In this document: one piece after another, positions 34,562-45,455 of the stretch | Layout of the letters: each line of letters begins with the position of its first letter | How positions within the stretch are numbered: the first letter of the stretch is position 1 | From: Rhizodiscina lignyota | Lineage: Eukaryota; Ascomycota; Dothideomycetes; Aulographales; Rhizodiscinaceae | Assembly (NCBI GenBank): GCA_010015805.1 | Contig: ML978142.1 | Coordinates: 1 to 64,000, forward strand | Length of the DNA stretch: 64,000 nt | Direction of reading: 5' to 3' | Translations under genes and position numbers: made by a program | Notes under the pieces: model-generated | Told to the model about the DNA's origin: nothing | Databases searched by the model: none | What the model saw: only the letters and a program-made list of their open reading frames with translations

Positions 34562-35264
34562 GCACTTGCTTGTACACTGGAAGACTGCAGATGCAGGCAG
34601 CTCAACGTCTCTTAGGAAAAGAAGCTGTGCGCATCTCCATGCGGATGAGAACGAGAGCACCGTGAACGGGATGAGACTATAAGACTGTTAGTAGGAGAAG
34701 TAGACCCCGGCCGAACGACGAAGAGATGGACCGGAGGATAAATGCCCGATAACACTGCAGCCACAAGACCGTATGCTTTCCTCCAAGGTATCGGCTGCTG
34801 TATCAGGCGGTATTAGGTAGTAGCAACGCCATTTCCATGTATTAAAAACTACCAATTCCCACAGAGAGCTTCCCTCAATCACTCATTAACATTTGTGATC
34901 TGTCACACCGCACCGTTCACGATATCCCAGATCTCACCTCTGTGTGCGAGGTTTCTTTAGCACCGACTCTTTCTCAACTACGACTTTAGCATGCTAGAAT
35001 TCACCAGTTGTTTATGCTAGAAGTGCAGATCTGCCGGTAGAAGATGACTTCCAAGGCAAGCGGTGTTATACCCGCAAGGCAGAGCAACGAGATGTTCTAG
35101 CTCAGAGTCTTGTAATAACCTTTGTAGCTCACGGGGAGAACACGAGAAACCGCACTAATACGCCTCCTGTCCACGTCATCGGGCGTTCAGACGCGTCATG
35201 AACAGCCAAGCGCCATGGCGCACACGCTCCTGCAGAGTATTAATTGCGGCGGCTCGATACACCC
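34562..35264. other. Intergenic region left of the repeat array
   Basis: 3' flank of the regulator gene. No gene seen; frames at 34688-34882 are short and not protein-like. Confidence 0.5.
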
Positions 35265-35650
35265 AACCACATCTGGCTATTAACGCTCATTGAAATTGTT
35301 CATGTGTAGAGGAACAACTAACCACATCTGGCTGTTTATACTATCTGAAATTGCTTAGGTGTAGGGGTAGATCCGGCCACGTAAGGTTATTAACACTGAT
35401 GAAAGCTGTTTATGTGCAGAGGCAGTAGTGAGGTCGCTTCCTCCGATTTCAATACGTGGGCGCAGCAGAGCTCGAGCTGGAATCAACTTCTTTCGGCGAT
35501 TAACGCTGATTGAAGTTGTTCCAGTGTAGAGGTATGGCCAACCACAGGCGGCTATTAACGCTACCGAAGCTGTCCGAACTGAGGGAGAGGACTGAGCTGG
35601 CTTCCTTCAATTTCAAACGCGTCGATGCAACATAGTTCGAGCTCATGAAG
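35265..35650 (+). repeat. Degenerate 55-bp tandem repeat, seven units
   Basis: Units start at 35265, 35320, 35375, 35430, 35485, 35540 and 35595, an exact 55-bp period. Type A units (1, 2, 3, 5, 6) share AACCAC...GGCTATTAACGCT...TGAA(A/G)TTGTT...GTGTAGAGG. Units 4 and 7 are a second type (GCTTCCTxCxATTTCAAxxCG...AGxTCGAGCT). The order A-A-A-X-A-A-X shows a higher-order duplication. 55 is not a multiple of three and stops interrupt all frames, so the array is not coding. Confidence 0.8.
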
Positions 35651-36941
35651 AGTTTTCTTCGACTCAGCGATAGTATTGAAGAACTTCCATCAACAATGTC
35701 TGCGTCAGTGTCTTTGCTGAAGGCACGATACCTCAGGAGGACGTACGGACTGGAGTGATCGACCTAGCAAATATCCGCTACCGCAATACGAGTCCTTTCA
35801 GCCTCATCTACCCGCCGAACGCAAAGCTTGTACACATCGCCGAAGAGCCCCATCATCATATGGTAGCTTCTCCGAACCTTCCAACTGGCCCCATCTGCGA
35901 CCTGGTGGTCACGAACGTCGTGCAACGTCGCTCTCCCGCTCCATCTACTGCGACCCATTCTGCGACCCAACATCACCAACAGCATGCTAACGCCTGCAAA
36001 GACAGCGCTCTCGACGAGGTGTCCAATCACGAAAGAGAGTTCGGCGAATCCTGGCAGTGCCAACAGGGAGCTTGGACATTTGTGCCGTTGGATGGATCGT
36101 CATTCGCGCCACAACCGCCTACCTTACGCGCGCTTCCCATTAGGTCGGGAGCTTGAAAGAGGGATTGTTGGACATGGATGAAGTTGTAGACGCCCGGCGC
36201 CCAAGTGTAGACGCTGCGTGCGCGGAGGCTGAAGGTACGATGCAGCCTGGCGGCCTCTCGTAGGGCCGACAGATCTAGATGGTTCTTATATATCGACAGA
36301 GTAGAAATCCAAATTGATTATCTCACTATCTAGCATCGAGGAAAGGTTGCAAGTGCGGGCAAATCCCCCGCCAAACCTAGTGCACATCCGCATCACATCT
36401 CTTGGCCGCGCATTCGTCACACCAGCAAACAGCATTGCCGCCCGACTTAAGCGACCGACCACTCCACAATCGCCAGCGCCTCTCCTGAATCTGTTTTCTC
36501 CCCTTTACAAAGTAATTCACTCCGCTGAAGAGGCCACAGGCCTGACACCATTGCCGCAACATCCCTTGGACTGTACGACTCGCGGAGAACCGCCCCCATT
36601 CGGCGCTTAAGGCAGACCTACTTTACCTGCTACGGCCATAAACAACGTCCCTCGTCAGCGCAGCGGTACAAGGGTCACGGAATATCGATGCGGGCGGATG
36701 ATTTGACAAATTTGCGCGGCCAACGTCGGTGATCAAGAGTTGGGATTCTACTGTCGTGCGACTGGGCTTCAATTGTCGAGTGTGTGGAGCTTCGTTGCGG
36801 AGATAGGCAGCAAGCCTGCTCCACTAAAATTCGACACGTACAACTCCTCACAAAATACAACGACTTCCGAGTTATCACCACGTATCCGGAGCTTCTTCAT
36901 CATCAGAACTACAGCGCCTCGTGCGCATCGATACCTACACA
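35651..36941. other. Intergenic region and BRO1 leader
   Basis: No supportable gene. Frames at 35755-36156 and 36314-36610 are ATG-poor and compositionally unlike the neighbouring genes. The last 200 bp are the likely BRO1 promoter and 5' UTR. Confidence 0.5.
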
Positions 36942-39900
36942 ATGGTGGCTCAAGCGCCCATGTTGAGCTCGCCGCTCAAGCAGACGAACGAGATTGACTG
37001 GATATCTCCCTTAAAACAATACATCCGAGACACGTATGGCGACGATCCGGAGCGATACTCGGAAGAGTGTGCGATGCTGAACCGGCTGCGGCAGGATATG
37101 CGTGGTGCAGGCAAGGACAGCGCAGCTGGGAGAGATTTGCTATATCGGTATTACGGGCAGTTGGAGCTGCTTGATTTGAGGTTTCCGGTGGACGAGAATC
37201 ACATTAAGATAAGCTTTACTTGGTACGTCCATGCTCTGGAGCCGATCTACATGCTTGAGAGAAGTGGATCAAGCAGGCAAATATCTATAACGGCATTCGC
37301 TTCATGAAGATCTGAGACTGACGACGTGCAACAGGTTCGACGCCTTCACACACAAGCCCACATCCCAATACTCCCTCGCTTTCGAAAAAGCCTCCATAAT
37401 CTTCAACATCTCCGCCGTCCTCTCCTGCCACGCCGCCAACCAGAACCGCTCCGAAGACACTGGTCTGAAGACAGCATACCACTCCTTCCAAGCCGCAGCG
37501 GGCATGTTCACATACATCAACGAGAACTTTTTGCATGCGCCATCGACGGACCTGAGTCGAGAAACGGTCAAGACGTTGATTGCATTGATGCTTGCGCAGG
37601 GACAAGAGGTATTCCTGGAGAAACAGGTCGCAGATGGGAAAAAGGTTGGCCTGCTTGCGAAATTGGCGAGTCAGGCTAGTTATCTGTACGGGCAAGCGCT
37701 GGAGGGGGTGCAGGAGAACGTAAACAGGGCGGTTTTCGAGAGGGTGTGGTTGCTTGTGACTCAGGTACGCCATAAGCTACAACTGACTTATTTACGGCGA
37801 ATCTCCATAGGTCACGGACTGACAAGACGAACAGATCAAAAACAATCATCTCTCCTCACTAGCACAATACTATCAAGCTCTCGCTGACAACGACGCTAAT
37901 GCCCACGGCATAGCAATATGCCGCCTGCGAGTCGCTGAGACTCTGGCACGTGATGCTAATCGCATCTCGAATGCCTTCCCTACGACTGTCCCGAGCACCT
38001 CGAACCTCTCCGCCGAAACCGGGCCAGCACTCAGCGATAGCACCAAGCGGCATCTATCATCCGTGCAGGAGAAGCTGCAAGAATTCCAAAAGGACAACGA
38101 TTTCATCTACCACCAGCCTGTCCCAGCCGAAGCGGGACTGAGTGCGATACCCAAGCTACCAGCCGCGAAAGCTATCCCAGTGTCGGAGCTGTATCAGGGT
38201 CAGGACATTCAGAGGATCATTGGCCCGGATATCTTCCAGCGCATCGTGCCTATGGCAGTGACAGAATCTGCCTCGCTGTATGATGAGGAGAAGGCGAAGC
38301 TTGTGCGTGCCGAGACGGAGAGGGTCGAGGTTGCAAACGATGAAATGGCTGCGAGCCTCGACTATCTTAAGCTTCCAGATAGCTTGAATGTCTTGAAAGG
38401 CGGCATGGATCAGGATGTGACAGTCGATGAGGACTTTAGGAGCTGGTGCAGCGAACTCGCGCACCACGAGGGATTCAGCGGCAGCTTCGAGGCCCTGGAT
38501 AAGGAGAAGGCAACTATTAATGGGATTTTGGACGGTTGTGCTAAGAATCTCGACATGGAGGAGTCTGTGTGCGAGAAGATGCGTTCGAAATATGGAGAGG
38601 ATTGGACACAACAACCTTCAGCCCCCCTGACGGGTAGCTTAAGACAAGACATCAAGGCATACAGGACAGCGGTGGAAGAGGCAGCGACAAGCGATGCGCA
38701 GCTGTTCGCTACATTCCGGCAATTCGAATCCGACTTTGACGAGATGCGGAGCGCTGGTGAGACCGACGAGGCGGATGTGCTTTACCAGCGGGCCATGATC
38801 AAGGCCGGCGGAAGCAGGAGGGGCAAAGGTGGCGTTGGAAGTCCAGCAACTCCTGGAGCTGAGGGAGAAGGAAGTCTCATTGATGACGATTTCGAGAGCG
38901 GCCCCAGTGTTGCGGAACAGATTGCACAGGTCGAAGAGCTCTTGAAGAGGTTAAATATGGTCAAGAGAGAGAGACAACAAGTGCTGAAGGATTTGAAGGA
39001 GAAGGTGAGCCGCTCATCTTCTAATCCATCTCCTACATTCCCAGCGCTACAGAAACCAGACGCGATACAGCTTTTTGAAGGTTGCTAACGATATCGAACA
39101 GATCCATAACGATGACATCTCTTCCGTTCTCATCCTTAACAAGAAGCAACTGGCCAACCAAGAGAACCTACTCTTCAAGTCTGAACTTGAAAAGTTCCGA
39201 CCGCATCAGAACCGCCTCCTCGCCGCAAACCACAAGCAATCCTCTCTCCTCAAAGACCTCACCCGCACGTACAACGATCTCCTCTCCGACAAGCGCGTCC
39301 GTGCTGAACAGTCCAAATATGAAGCATTCTCCCGTCAGCGCAGCTCTGTAATGAGCCGATATCGCAAGGTCTTCCAAGCCTTCAATGACCTAGTGGCCGG
39401 GCTAGATCGCGCGAAAACGTTCTACCACGATATGCAAGATTCCGCAGACTCGCTCAAACGCAACGTCGACGGATTTGTCGACAGCAGAAGAGGTGAAGGT
39501 GCACAGCTCCTTCAAAGAATCGAAGACAAGAAGAATGGCGTGCCGCAGACTAGTAACAACGCTGGCCTCGTCGACTGGGAGCGAGAAAGGCTACAACAGC
39601 TCATGGATCGCATGAGCGTCGAGAGTCCACATAGCACTCAGAGTCCCCAGAAACCGCCAGGCAGACCACCGCTACCCAGCTATGGCTCAGGAAGCAGCAT
39701 GGGCCAGAGCCCCCAACAGATCGCGACGCAGTACGCCAACATCCCCACCCCCGGCGGACAGAGTGGCTTCAGCAATCTGCACTCCCCGCCACCAAACACA
39801 GGCTACCTCCCACGAAGCCAATCCGGCCAGCCGCAAAACGGCGTCCGCCACGACTCGTATCCGTCCGCATCGTCGCAAATGTCCGTCGGTGCAGGCGGGT

Positions 39901-40316
39901 ACAATCCGAATAACTACGGGCCCGTCTCGCCGCCGCCCTTCCAGACGAGCTTCAACGCAGGCCAACATCAGCAGATGCAGCAGCCTGGATCGAGACAGTC
40001 GCATGGACATTACTTCTCGCCGCCGCCTAGCCAGCATCAGAGTCAGGGTCCGTATACGCCTGGATTTGGGGTTGTCGGAGGACAACAGCAGCAGGGAGGA
40101 CCGAGACAGGGTAGCGTCACGCAGTCGAGTCTACCGCCTGGGTGGCAACCCCCTCCACCGCCGCCGGGACCACCGCCGAGCGGACAGCAGGATTTCAGCG
40201 GGTTGACGGGTGGTTCGGCGTATCCGAGTGGGCCGGGGGGTTATGCGAGTTCCGGACGACCAAGTCAGGGGCAGCAGGGGCAAGACCCGTGGGGCGGGTT
40301 AAGTGGGTGGAAGTGA
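36942..40316 (+). CDS. BRO1: Vacuolar sorting protein Bro1
   Basis: Four exons, 36942-37222, 37335-37764, 37835-39004 and 39102-40316, giving 1031 aa with all phases consistent. The N-terminal BRO1 domain (about 10-390) starts SSPLKQTNEIDWISPLKQYI, the form of fungal Bro1 rather than of PalA/Rim20. A coiled-coil V domain (about 400-760) follows, then a Pro/Gln/Gly-rich tail with PPLPSYGSG, PPPPPPGPPPSG and many SPPP motifs. Bro1 binds the ESCRT-III subunit Snf7 and recruits the deubiquitinase Doa4 at endosomes for multivesicular-body sorting. The fourth exon's acceptor is preceded by a clear GCTAAC branch site. The length agrees with Aspergillus-type Bro1. Confidence 0.95.
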
Positions 40317-41027
40317 ATTAGTTCGGCAAGATGAAGTAGCAGGGGAAGCGAGTTCTTTCGTTACTGGGATACCTTAAGCATGAGTATATTATACCATTGT
40401 ATATGTTTTTCGAAAGGAGCGAATGGAGTGCGATAGTGCGATGTGTGGGGAATAAAAAGGCGATTAACTTCTCACTTTTGCGTGTCTTCTATTGAGCCTT
40501 CTCGTGTATGCTCTCTTGTATGCACTTGGAGCAAGACAATAACATCTCTCGCCCTTGACGTTGGAACCAGCCATGCATATCCTACCATTTGTCGCCATAA
40601 TGACCGCCTGATTCGACACCAAAGTATCTTTGTTTGTGATTTGCATCCCTCGAATGGGGACTTTACGCGGTCATGGGGATTCAGCTTCACCCATCTCGCC
40701 GGGCGCATTTCTGGACCTTTCTGAGATACAATCCCGATGTAGACTTCGATTATTCGACGCCTCATGCTCTCGTGCGCTCGACCTATAGTGAAGCGCTGTA
40801 TAGCCGAGGGGTTCGACGGTGTGTGACGTTCGAAGTTATTCAGCATATTCGGCGGCTTTCTTAGACAACGACAGCTGTCAACTTGAGCAGGTCGGTTCTC
40901 AATTTCAGTCGTCAACGATCAGCTCTAGACAGCCCAAGCCAGCTTCTTACATCTGCCTTTCTTCATCTAAGACACCAGGCCAATTCAATCCAATTGGTAG
41001 TCGTCCACAAACAATCACCCAGTCTGC
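40317..41027. other. Intergenic region
   Basis: 3' flank of BRO1 and promoter of the next gene. Frames at 40443-40724 (plus) and 40472-40915 (minus) have no family resemblance. Confidence 0.5.
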
Positions 41028-42179
41028 ATGATGAAGATTACCTCCCAATACAACCCTGCGCGGCAAGAACTCTCGAAAACCCACAGGGCGATTCGGAGCA
41101 AATTTTCGTGGCTTCCCTTCGTGCAAACACCGTGGGATAAGGAAACCCAACTTACCACCGAGGCTGAAGAATTTCGTATTGCGATAATGCTGAGAGACCG
41201 AGAACGCTCCTGCATCGGGCCACCACAGTCAGGCAGAAGACCATTATCGCTTCACGCCAGTGAACATGCTTCCGGCGCCAGGAAGAAGGCGCACAACAAG
41301 ACATCACAGTCGCAACTTCTTGTGAAATTGCCTGGCGAGGTCCGAAATGAGATATACAGATACAGCCTTACGCTTGCCTATGACAGTGTCACTATTCGGG
41401 TCTGGAATGGTGGGCTTGTGGGGTGGTTCGACGTGGATACGATTGCAGGCAACGACCGGTATACCTCTGAGTGGCATAATAAAGAGCGAGGCGTCTTTAA
41501 GCACAATCCGGGCCGGCGTGCAGTAGGCCGGACTTCTATTCTCGCTCTCCTCCTTACTTGTCGACAAATGTACGCTTGAACCGGCAGAGTCTGTCTGTCG
41601 GGATATCGCTAACTGGCTCAAGATACTCGGAGGCCATTGACTTTGCCTACTCCGAGAATATACTCATAGTCACGCAGCTTTACGCACTGCCTTACCTTTC
41701 GCGATATCTGCCTCAAAAGGGTCTGGACAGCATACAAACACTTTCGGTCGATACCTTCAGCTTCAACTATCGTAACCAACCTGAAGATGGAGATCGAGAC
41801 CCTCCCGATACAAGTAACAGGACGTGTTGGCTGAAGACCTGCGAGACCTTACGCAGCATGAGGAGCCTCAAGAAGCTAGATGTCAGGCTACCCTTGAAGA
41901 GAGAAATGCGAGGATGGACCGCGGCATATTACCTGATGCCTCTGGAAGGTATCCAGGTTCCTAACTTCACAGTCTACTTGCATGACGAGTTTGCATCTGA
42001 GTTTTTTACCTCCCCAGTCTTCGAGTCGACAATTTTCCGCTCTTCCAATTCGCCTGTTCAACTGTGAGTATTTACCGAAATTGCCAACGGTATATGTCAT
42101 GGCTAAGATCGTCCATCTCTATAGATATGCACTGACCAAATATCCGGAAGGTTCTGTGTTCATCAGACGGACGGTATAA
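41028..42179 (+). CDS. F-box-like / LPxE-R-IY protein, 345 aa
   Basis: Three exons, 41028-41569, 41623-42063 and 42125-42179; junctions restore RQIYSEAIDFAYSENILIV and end FIRRTV. The segment LVKLPGEVRNEIYRYSL is the F-box-like helix pair found at the start of a large expanded family of fungal proteins, and LLLTCRQIYSEA is the second typical motif. The rest is a divergent alpha/beta scaffold used for target recognition. Such proteins may bring substrates to SCF ubiquitin ligases, but most are untested. The N-terminal 90 residues are basic and probably disordered. A second ATG follows directly at 41031. Confidence 0.75.
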
Positions 42180-42378
42180 CTGAAGATACGGATAGCCCTT
42201 AGATTGGGAATGTAAAACTCAATGCCAAAATAAATAAATGAAGGCAACATTCGATTGAATCACTATCAACTTTCCATTATTGGGACGAGAAAGCCGCGAT
42301 AGAATCCACGCTGACTGCTAATGGGATCAGAGCGCCACCAACGAACCATCAGCTTGCACCTTCATTAGCTAGGCTTTC

Positions 42379-42697
42379 CTAGTGCTCGCCCCAGGCTGTC
42401 TGAACGATCATCAGCTGAGTACTTGCATTTGTAATCGCTTCGCCTGGTGTGACTTTCCTGGCCAGTTCCACGCATAGGCCCCAGTGATATGTGTTCTGTC
42501 ATACTTAATATCGAATCAGGAATCATGTCGATAGGTGATCTTACCTGTACATCGATGTTTAAGCCAGCAGCGTATGTGTAAGTGAACTCGTGAAGAAGGA
42601 GCGTGGCAAGGGTTTTCCCGGCCAAGTGTCGATGGGGTCCAGCACCCCATCATCCGCTTTGCTTTTGCCCTTCACGAAGTCGCCGACTCTGGCTGCT
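42379..42697 (-). pseudogene. 3' fragment of a metallopeptidase-like gene
   Basis: Two exon-like pieces, 42697-42545 and 42495-42379, are joined in phase by a 49-nt intron with a GTAAGA donor. They encode TLLLHEFTYTYAAGLNIDVQ, YHWGLCVELARK and a C-terminal TNASTQLMIVQTAW. The pattern (HExx-, then WG..-LAR, then TNA.) is like the end of fungal secreted zinc peptidases, but the usual second histidine of HExxH is Tyr here. A good acceptor (TTTTCCAG) opens the first piece, and directly upstream the sequence turns into an AT-rich island, so the 5' part is lost. Confidence 0.5.
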
Positions 42698-42704
42698 CTG
42701 GAAA

Positions 42705-42915
42705 ATAAGCAAGTAGAGTTATAATAATAACTATAAAGATAATTATTAGCTAGAAAGAAAAGTACAGAATATAGTAAAAGCGTAGTAATTCAGAAAATGA
42801 AAACTAAGAAGTTAAGATCACTATTTCCTAATTAGGCAAAGTATTACCTAGATAGGTATCTATTAGATAACACTAATATATATATAGAGATAGATCCTAA
42901 GAAGCCTAATTTCTC
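42705..42915. repeat. AT-rich, RIP-like island
   Basis: About 210 bp of A/T-dominated sequence with many TA and TAG/TATA steps (ATAATAATAA, TATATATATA, TAGATAGGTA) in an otherwise near-balanced region. It is unlike every other part of the window and matches the look of transposon remnants mutated by repeat-induced point mutation. No terminal repeat or open frame remains. Confidence 0.55.
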
Positions 42916-43658
42916 CGCTCTATCATCTCCAAATGAATTACTGTACACGACCCCTTGGGCCTTCAGCCGTATGCTGCCTCTGTAGCAACGTGGAAATTGC
43001 ATACCACGGTAATTTGTCTGCTCTCCGGTTGGGTCGTTTACTCTCCGATATCAGCTTACTGGGGTAATTTAGAGTCAGTGAACTTCGAGCTCCAGGCTAC
43101 GTTGCCGATACCTCAGGGGAAGTTGCTGCTCAGGGATGCGTTTGCTTGCGATTGAAGATACTCTCCTACAGCTTTGGTACCCTTTTTCAGAGACCGAATA
43201 AAGAGTTGGATCTCAAATGCATGGGTACACATCTGGACTGGTCCACGGCTGCAGAGCAGATGATGGAGTGAATCTCTTTGACATTGGGACGAATGTCGGT
43301 GGTGCCGCGTTCGTCTTTGGATCAGTTCATGTGACTGGATTGGGGACCCCTAGGACTCCTGCGAAAGAAGACCAAGTCACAAAGAGTGGTCTCGGCATTT
43401 GACGAATCTCCATGAGTATTTCAAGACGTTAATGTGACTGTGAAGCCCGGACGGGGAAAGAGAAAGAGAGAGAAGGGGCTCGGACAAAGTAGGATATAGG
43501 GGTCAGCTCGTACGATAGCTCTAAGCGGTATCGGCTTCGGCCTAATCGAAGCGTGAGTGTCGCCGAAAATGCTCGGTGACACCGACAGAAACAACAACAT
43601 GTTATAGCTGCAAAGATGGTCTATATATTGCGCGATATCGCTATGAGATCTGAATTAT
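42916..43658. other. Intergenic region
   Basis: Between the AT-rich island and the MmgE/PrpD gene. Frames at 42955-43155 and 43217-43402 are not protein-like. The right part should hold the promoter of the next gene. Confidence 0.5.
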
Positions 43659-45155
43659 ATGTCTCAAGGCGTGACATATTCAGCTCAACCACCAGTCATC
43701 AGAAACATGGCCTCCACGACCGAGCAGGAAGTGAGTGCTGGACCGACAGCACAACTCTCCTCATGGGTTTCTTCCGTTACTCTCAGCGATATCCCCGACG
43801 AGATTCAGACTCGTGCCAAGTATCTTATCTTGGACGGTCTTGCTTGTGCACTCGTTGGCGCACACCTGCCATGGTCAGAGAAGGCCGCAAAAGCCATCCT
43901 CGAGATGGAGTCCAATGATGGAGCATATGTCTTCGGGTGGGACAGAAAGATTTCACCTCTATCAGCGGCGTTGATCAATAGCACGTTCCTCCAAGGCTTC
44001 GAGCTGGACGATTGGCACAGCGAAGCTCCGCTGCACTCGAACAGTATCCTTCTGCCTGCCCTATTCGCCGCAGCTCAGCAACTAAGCAAGGCGGACAGGT
44101 CGATCACCGTATCTGGATCCGACTTGCTTCTGGCGACGATCGTTGGCTACGAGGTCGGTCCTCGCGTAGGTAATGGGCTTTACGGGGCTCACGTCCTTAC
44201 ACAGGGCTGGCATTCAGGAGCCGTATTTGGACCGGCAGCGTCGGCGGCCGCAGTCGGTAAGCTGATTGGTCTTTCTCCCGACCAGATTGAGGATGCGTTC
44301 GGAATTGCGTGCACACAGGCTTGTGGCCTCATGTCCGCACAATTCGGAAGCGAAGTTAAACGGATGCAACACGGATTCGCCGCACGCAATGGGCTCCTGG
44401 CGGCTCTCTTGGCCCGAGGAGGCTATGTCGGCATCAAGCGTGTCTTTGAACAAGATTACGGCGGATTTCTGAAACAGTTCAGCATGGGTAACGGAATGGA
44501 CCCACAGTATAAGCCTAACGAGGTCGCCAAAGAGCTGGGAAAGAAGTGGCAGACGAATGGAGTGCGCGTAAAGCCGTATGCATCCATGGCCGGAACACAT
44601 CCGACTATCGACTGCATTCGGAAGCTTCAAGAGCTACATCCTGAGCAGATGCGGAACTTCGAGGGTATGAAGAAGATCAATATTGAGCTAGGAGAAGCAG
44701 CCTATCACCATGGAGGGTGGAAGGCGACTCGGCCGCTCACCAGCACCGGAGCGCAGATGAGCAATTCGTATGCTGCTGCGACACAGATCGTTCATGGCTC
44801 AGTACTGCCTGCACAATACAGACATGACATGCTCGAGAACGATGACGTTTGGCGGCTCGTCGACATGAGTGATTGCGAGCTATTGCCGTCGTTAGCCAAA
44901 AGCTTCGCGCAGATTGTCACTATTGAGTTCAACGATGGAACGACGTTGTCTCAACGCGTAGAAGCTGCCAGGGGAGTCAACCCAGCGTTGTCAAACGATG
45001 AGATTGTTGAGAAATTTAGGATGCTCACAAAGGATATTATCGATATTGAGAGAGGTAGAAAGATTGAAGAGATGGTGCTTGGGCTGGACCACTGCAGTAA
45101 TGTTTCTTTGCTTGAGGAGTTGATGGCGGGAGTTACGAAGAATCCGATTGAATGA
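43659..45155 (+). CDS. MmgE/PrpD family protein, cis-aconitate decarboxylase (CadA)-like
   Basis: Single exon, 498 aa. The whole length matches the MmgE/PrpD fold. Motifs shared with the fungal CadA/IRG1 branch are FELDDWHSEAPLHSNSILLP, QGWHSGAVFG, FGIACTQACGLMSAQFG, VKRMQHGFAARNGLLAALLA and YGGFLKQF. These carry the active-site His/Lys positions I know from CadA. CadA decarboxylates cis-aconitate to itaconate; other family members dehydrate 2-methylcitrate. The closeness to CadA is strong in the first 300 residues and weaker after. The first 16 residues may be a leader; a second ATG (MASTTEQE) lies at 43707. No itaconate transporter gene is in the window. Flanked by two F-box-like genes in a disturbed region. 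Confidence 0.85.
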   Translation: MSQGVTYSAQPPVIRNMASTTEQEVSAGPTAQLSSWVSSVTLSDIPDEIQTRAKYLILDGLACALVGAHLPWSEKAAKAILEMESNDGAYVFGWDRKISPLSAALINSTFLQGFELDDWHSEAPLHSNSILLPALFAAAQQLSKADRSITVSGSDLLLATIVGYEVGPRVGNGLYGAHVLTQGWHSGAVFGPAASAAAVGKLIGLSPDQIEDAFGIACTQACGLMSAQFGSEVKRMQHGFAARNGLLAALLARGGYVGIKRVFEQDYGGFLKQFSMGNGMDPQYKPNEVAKELGKKWQTNGVRVKPYASMAGTHPTIDCIRKLQELHPEQMRNFEGMKKINIELGEAAYHHGGWKATRPLTSTGAQMSNSYAAATQIVHGSVLPAQYRHDMLENDDVWRLVDMSDCELLPSLAKSFAQIVTIEFNDGTTLSQRVEAARGVNPALSNDEIVEKFRMLTKDIIDIERGRKIEEMVLGLDHCSNVSLLEELMAGVTKNPIE

Positions 45156-45177
45156 TGAAGCAGAAATATGATTTTGT

Positions 45178-45455
45178 TCAGATTATCGATACCGCTGAGC
45201 GTATTACATTTGTATCGTTACGATATTGAGCATGAATAGTGAAATAGTAGCTTGACCCCCATGCACTAATTTCGAGAGCATCAATCTGTGTTCCCAGCAA
45301 GAAATCCCATCGCCAAATCAGAAACACACCGGCAAAATCGAATTCATACTCCTGGAACTCGAAGTATGCTTCATTCAAGCTCTGGATCAATCTTTCACCT
45401 TCCTCGGATCGCCACCACATGTGAGCATTAGGCTTGTCGAACCGAAATGGCCATC
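45178..45455 (-). other. Protein-like tail in another frame downstream of the F-box-like gene
   Basis: Starting within the last codons of the F-box-like gene, the -1 frame stays open to a stop at 45178 and reads like protein: LRWPFRFDKPNAHMWWRSEE, GERLIQSLNEAYFEFQ and GVFLIWRWDFLLG. It could be joined by a 53-nt intron inside the upstream gene's end (weak donor GTTCTT near 45488, GACTAAG branch site, CAAG acceptor near 45435), or by one missing base in the A/G-run just before the annotated stop. Whether it is expressed is unknown. Confidence 0.45.
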
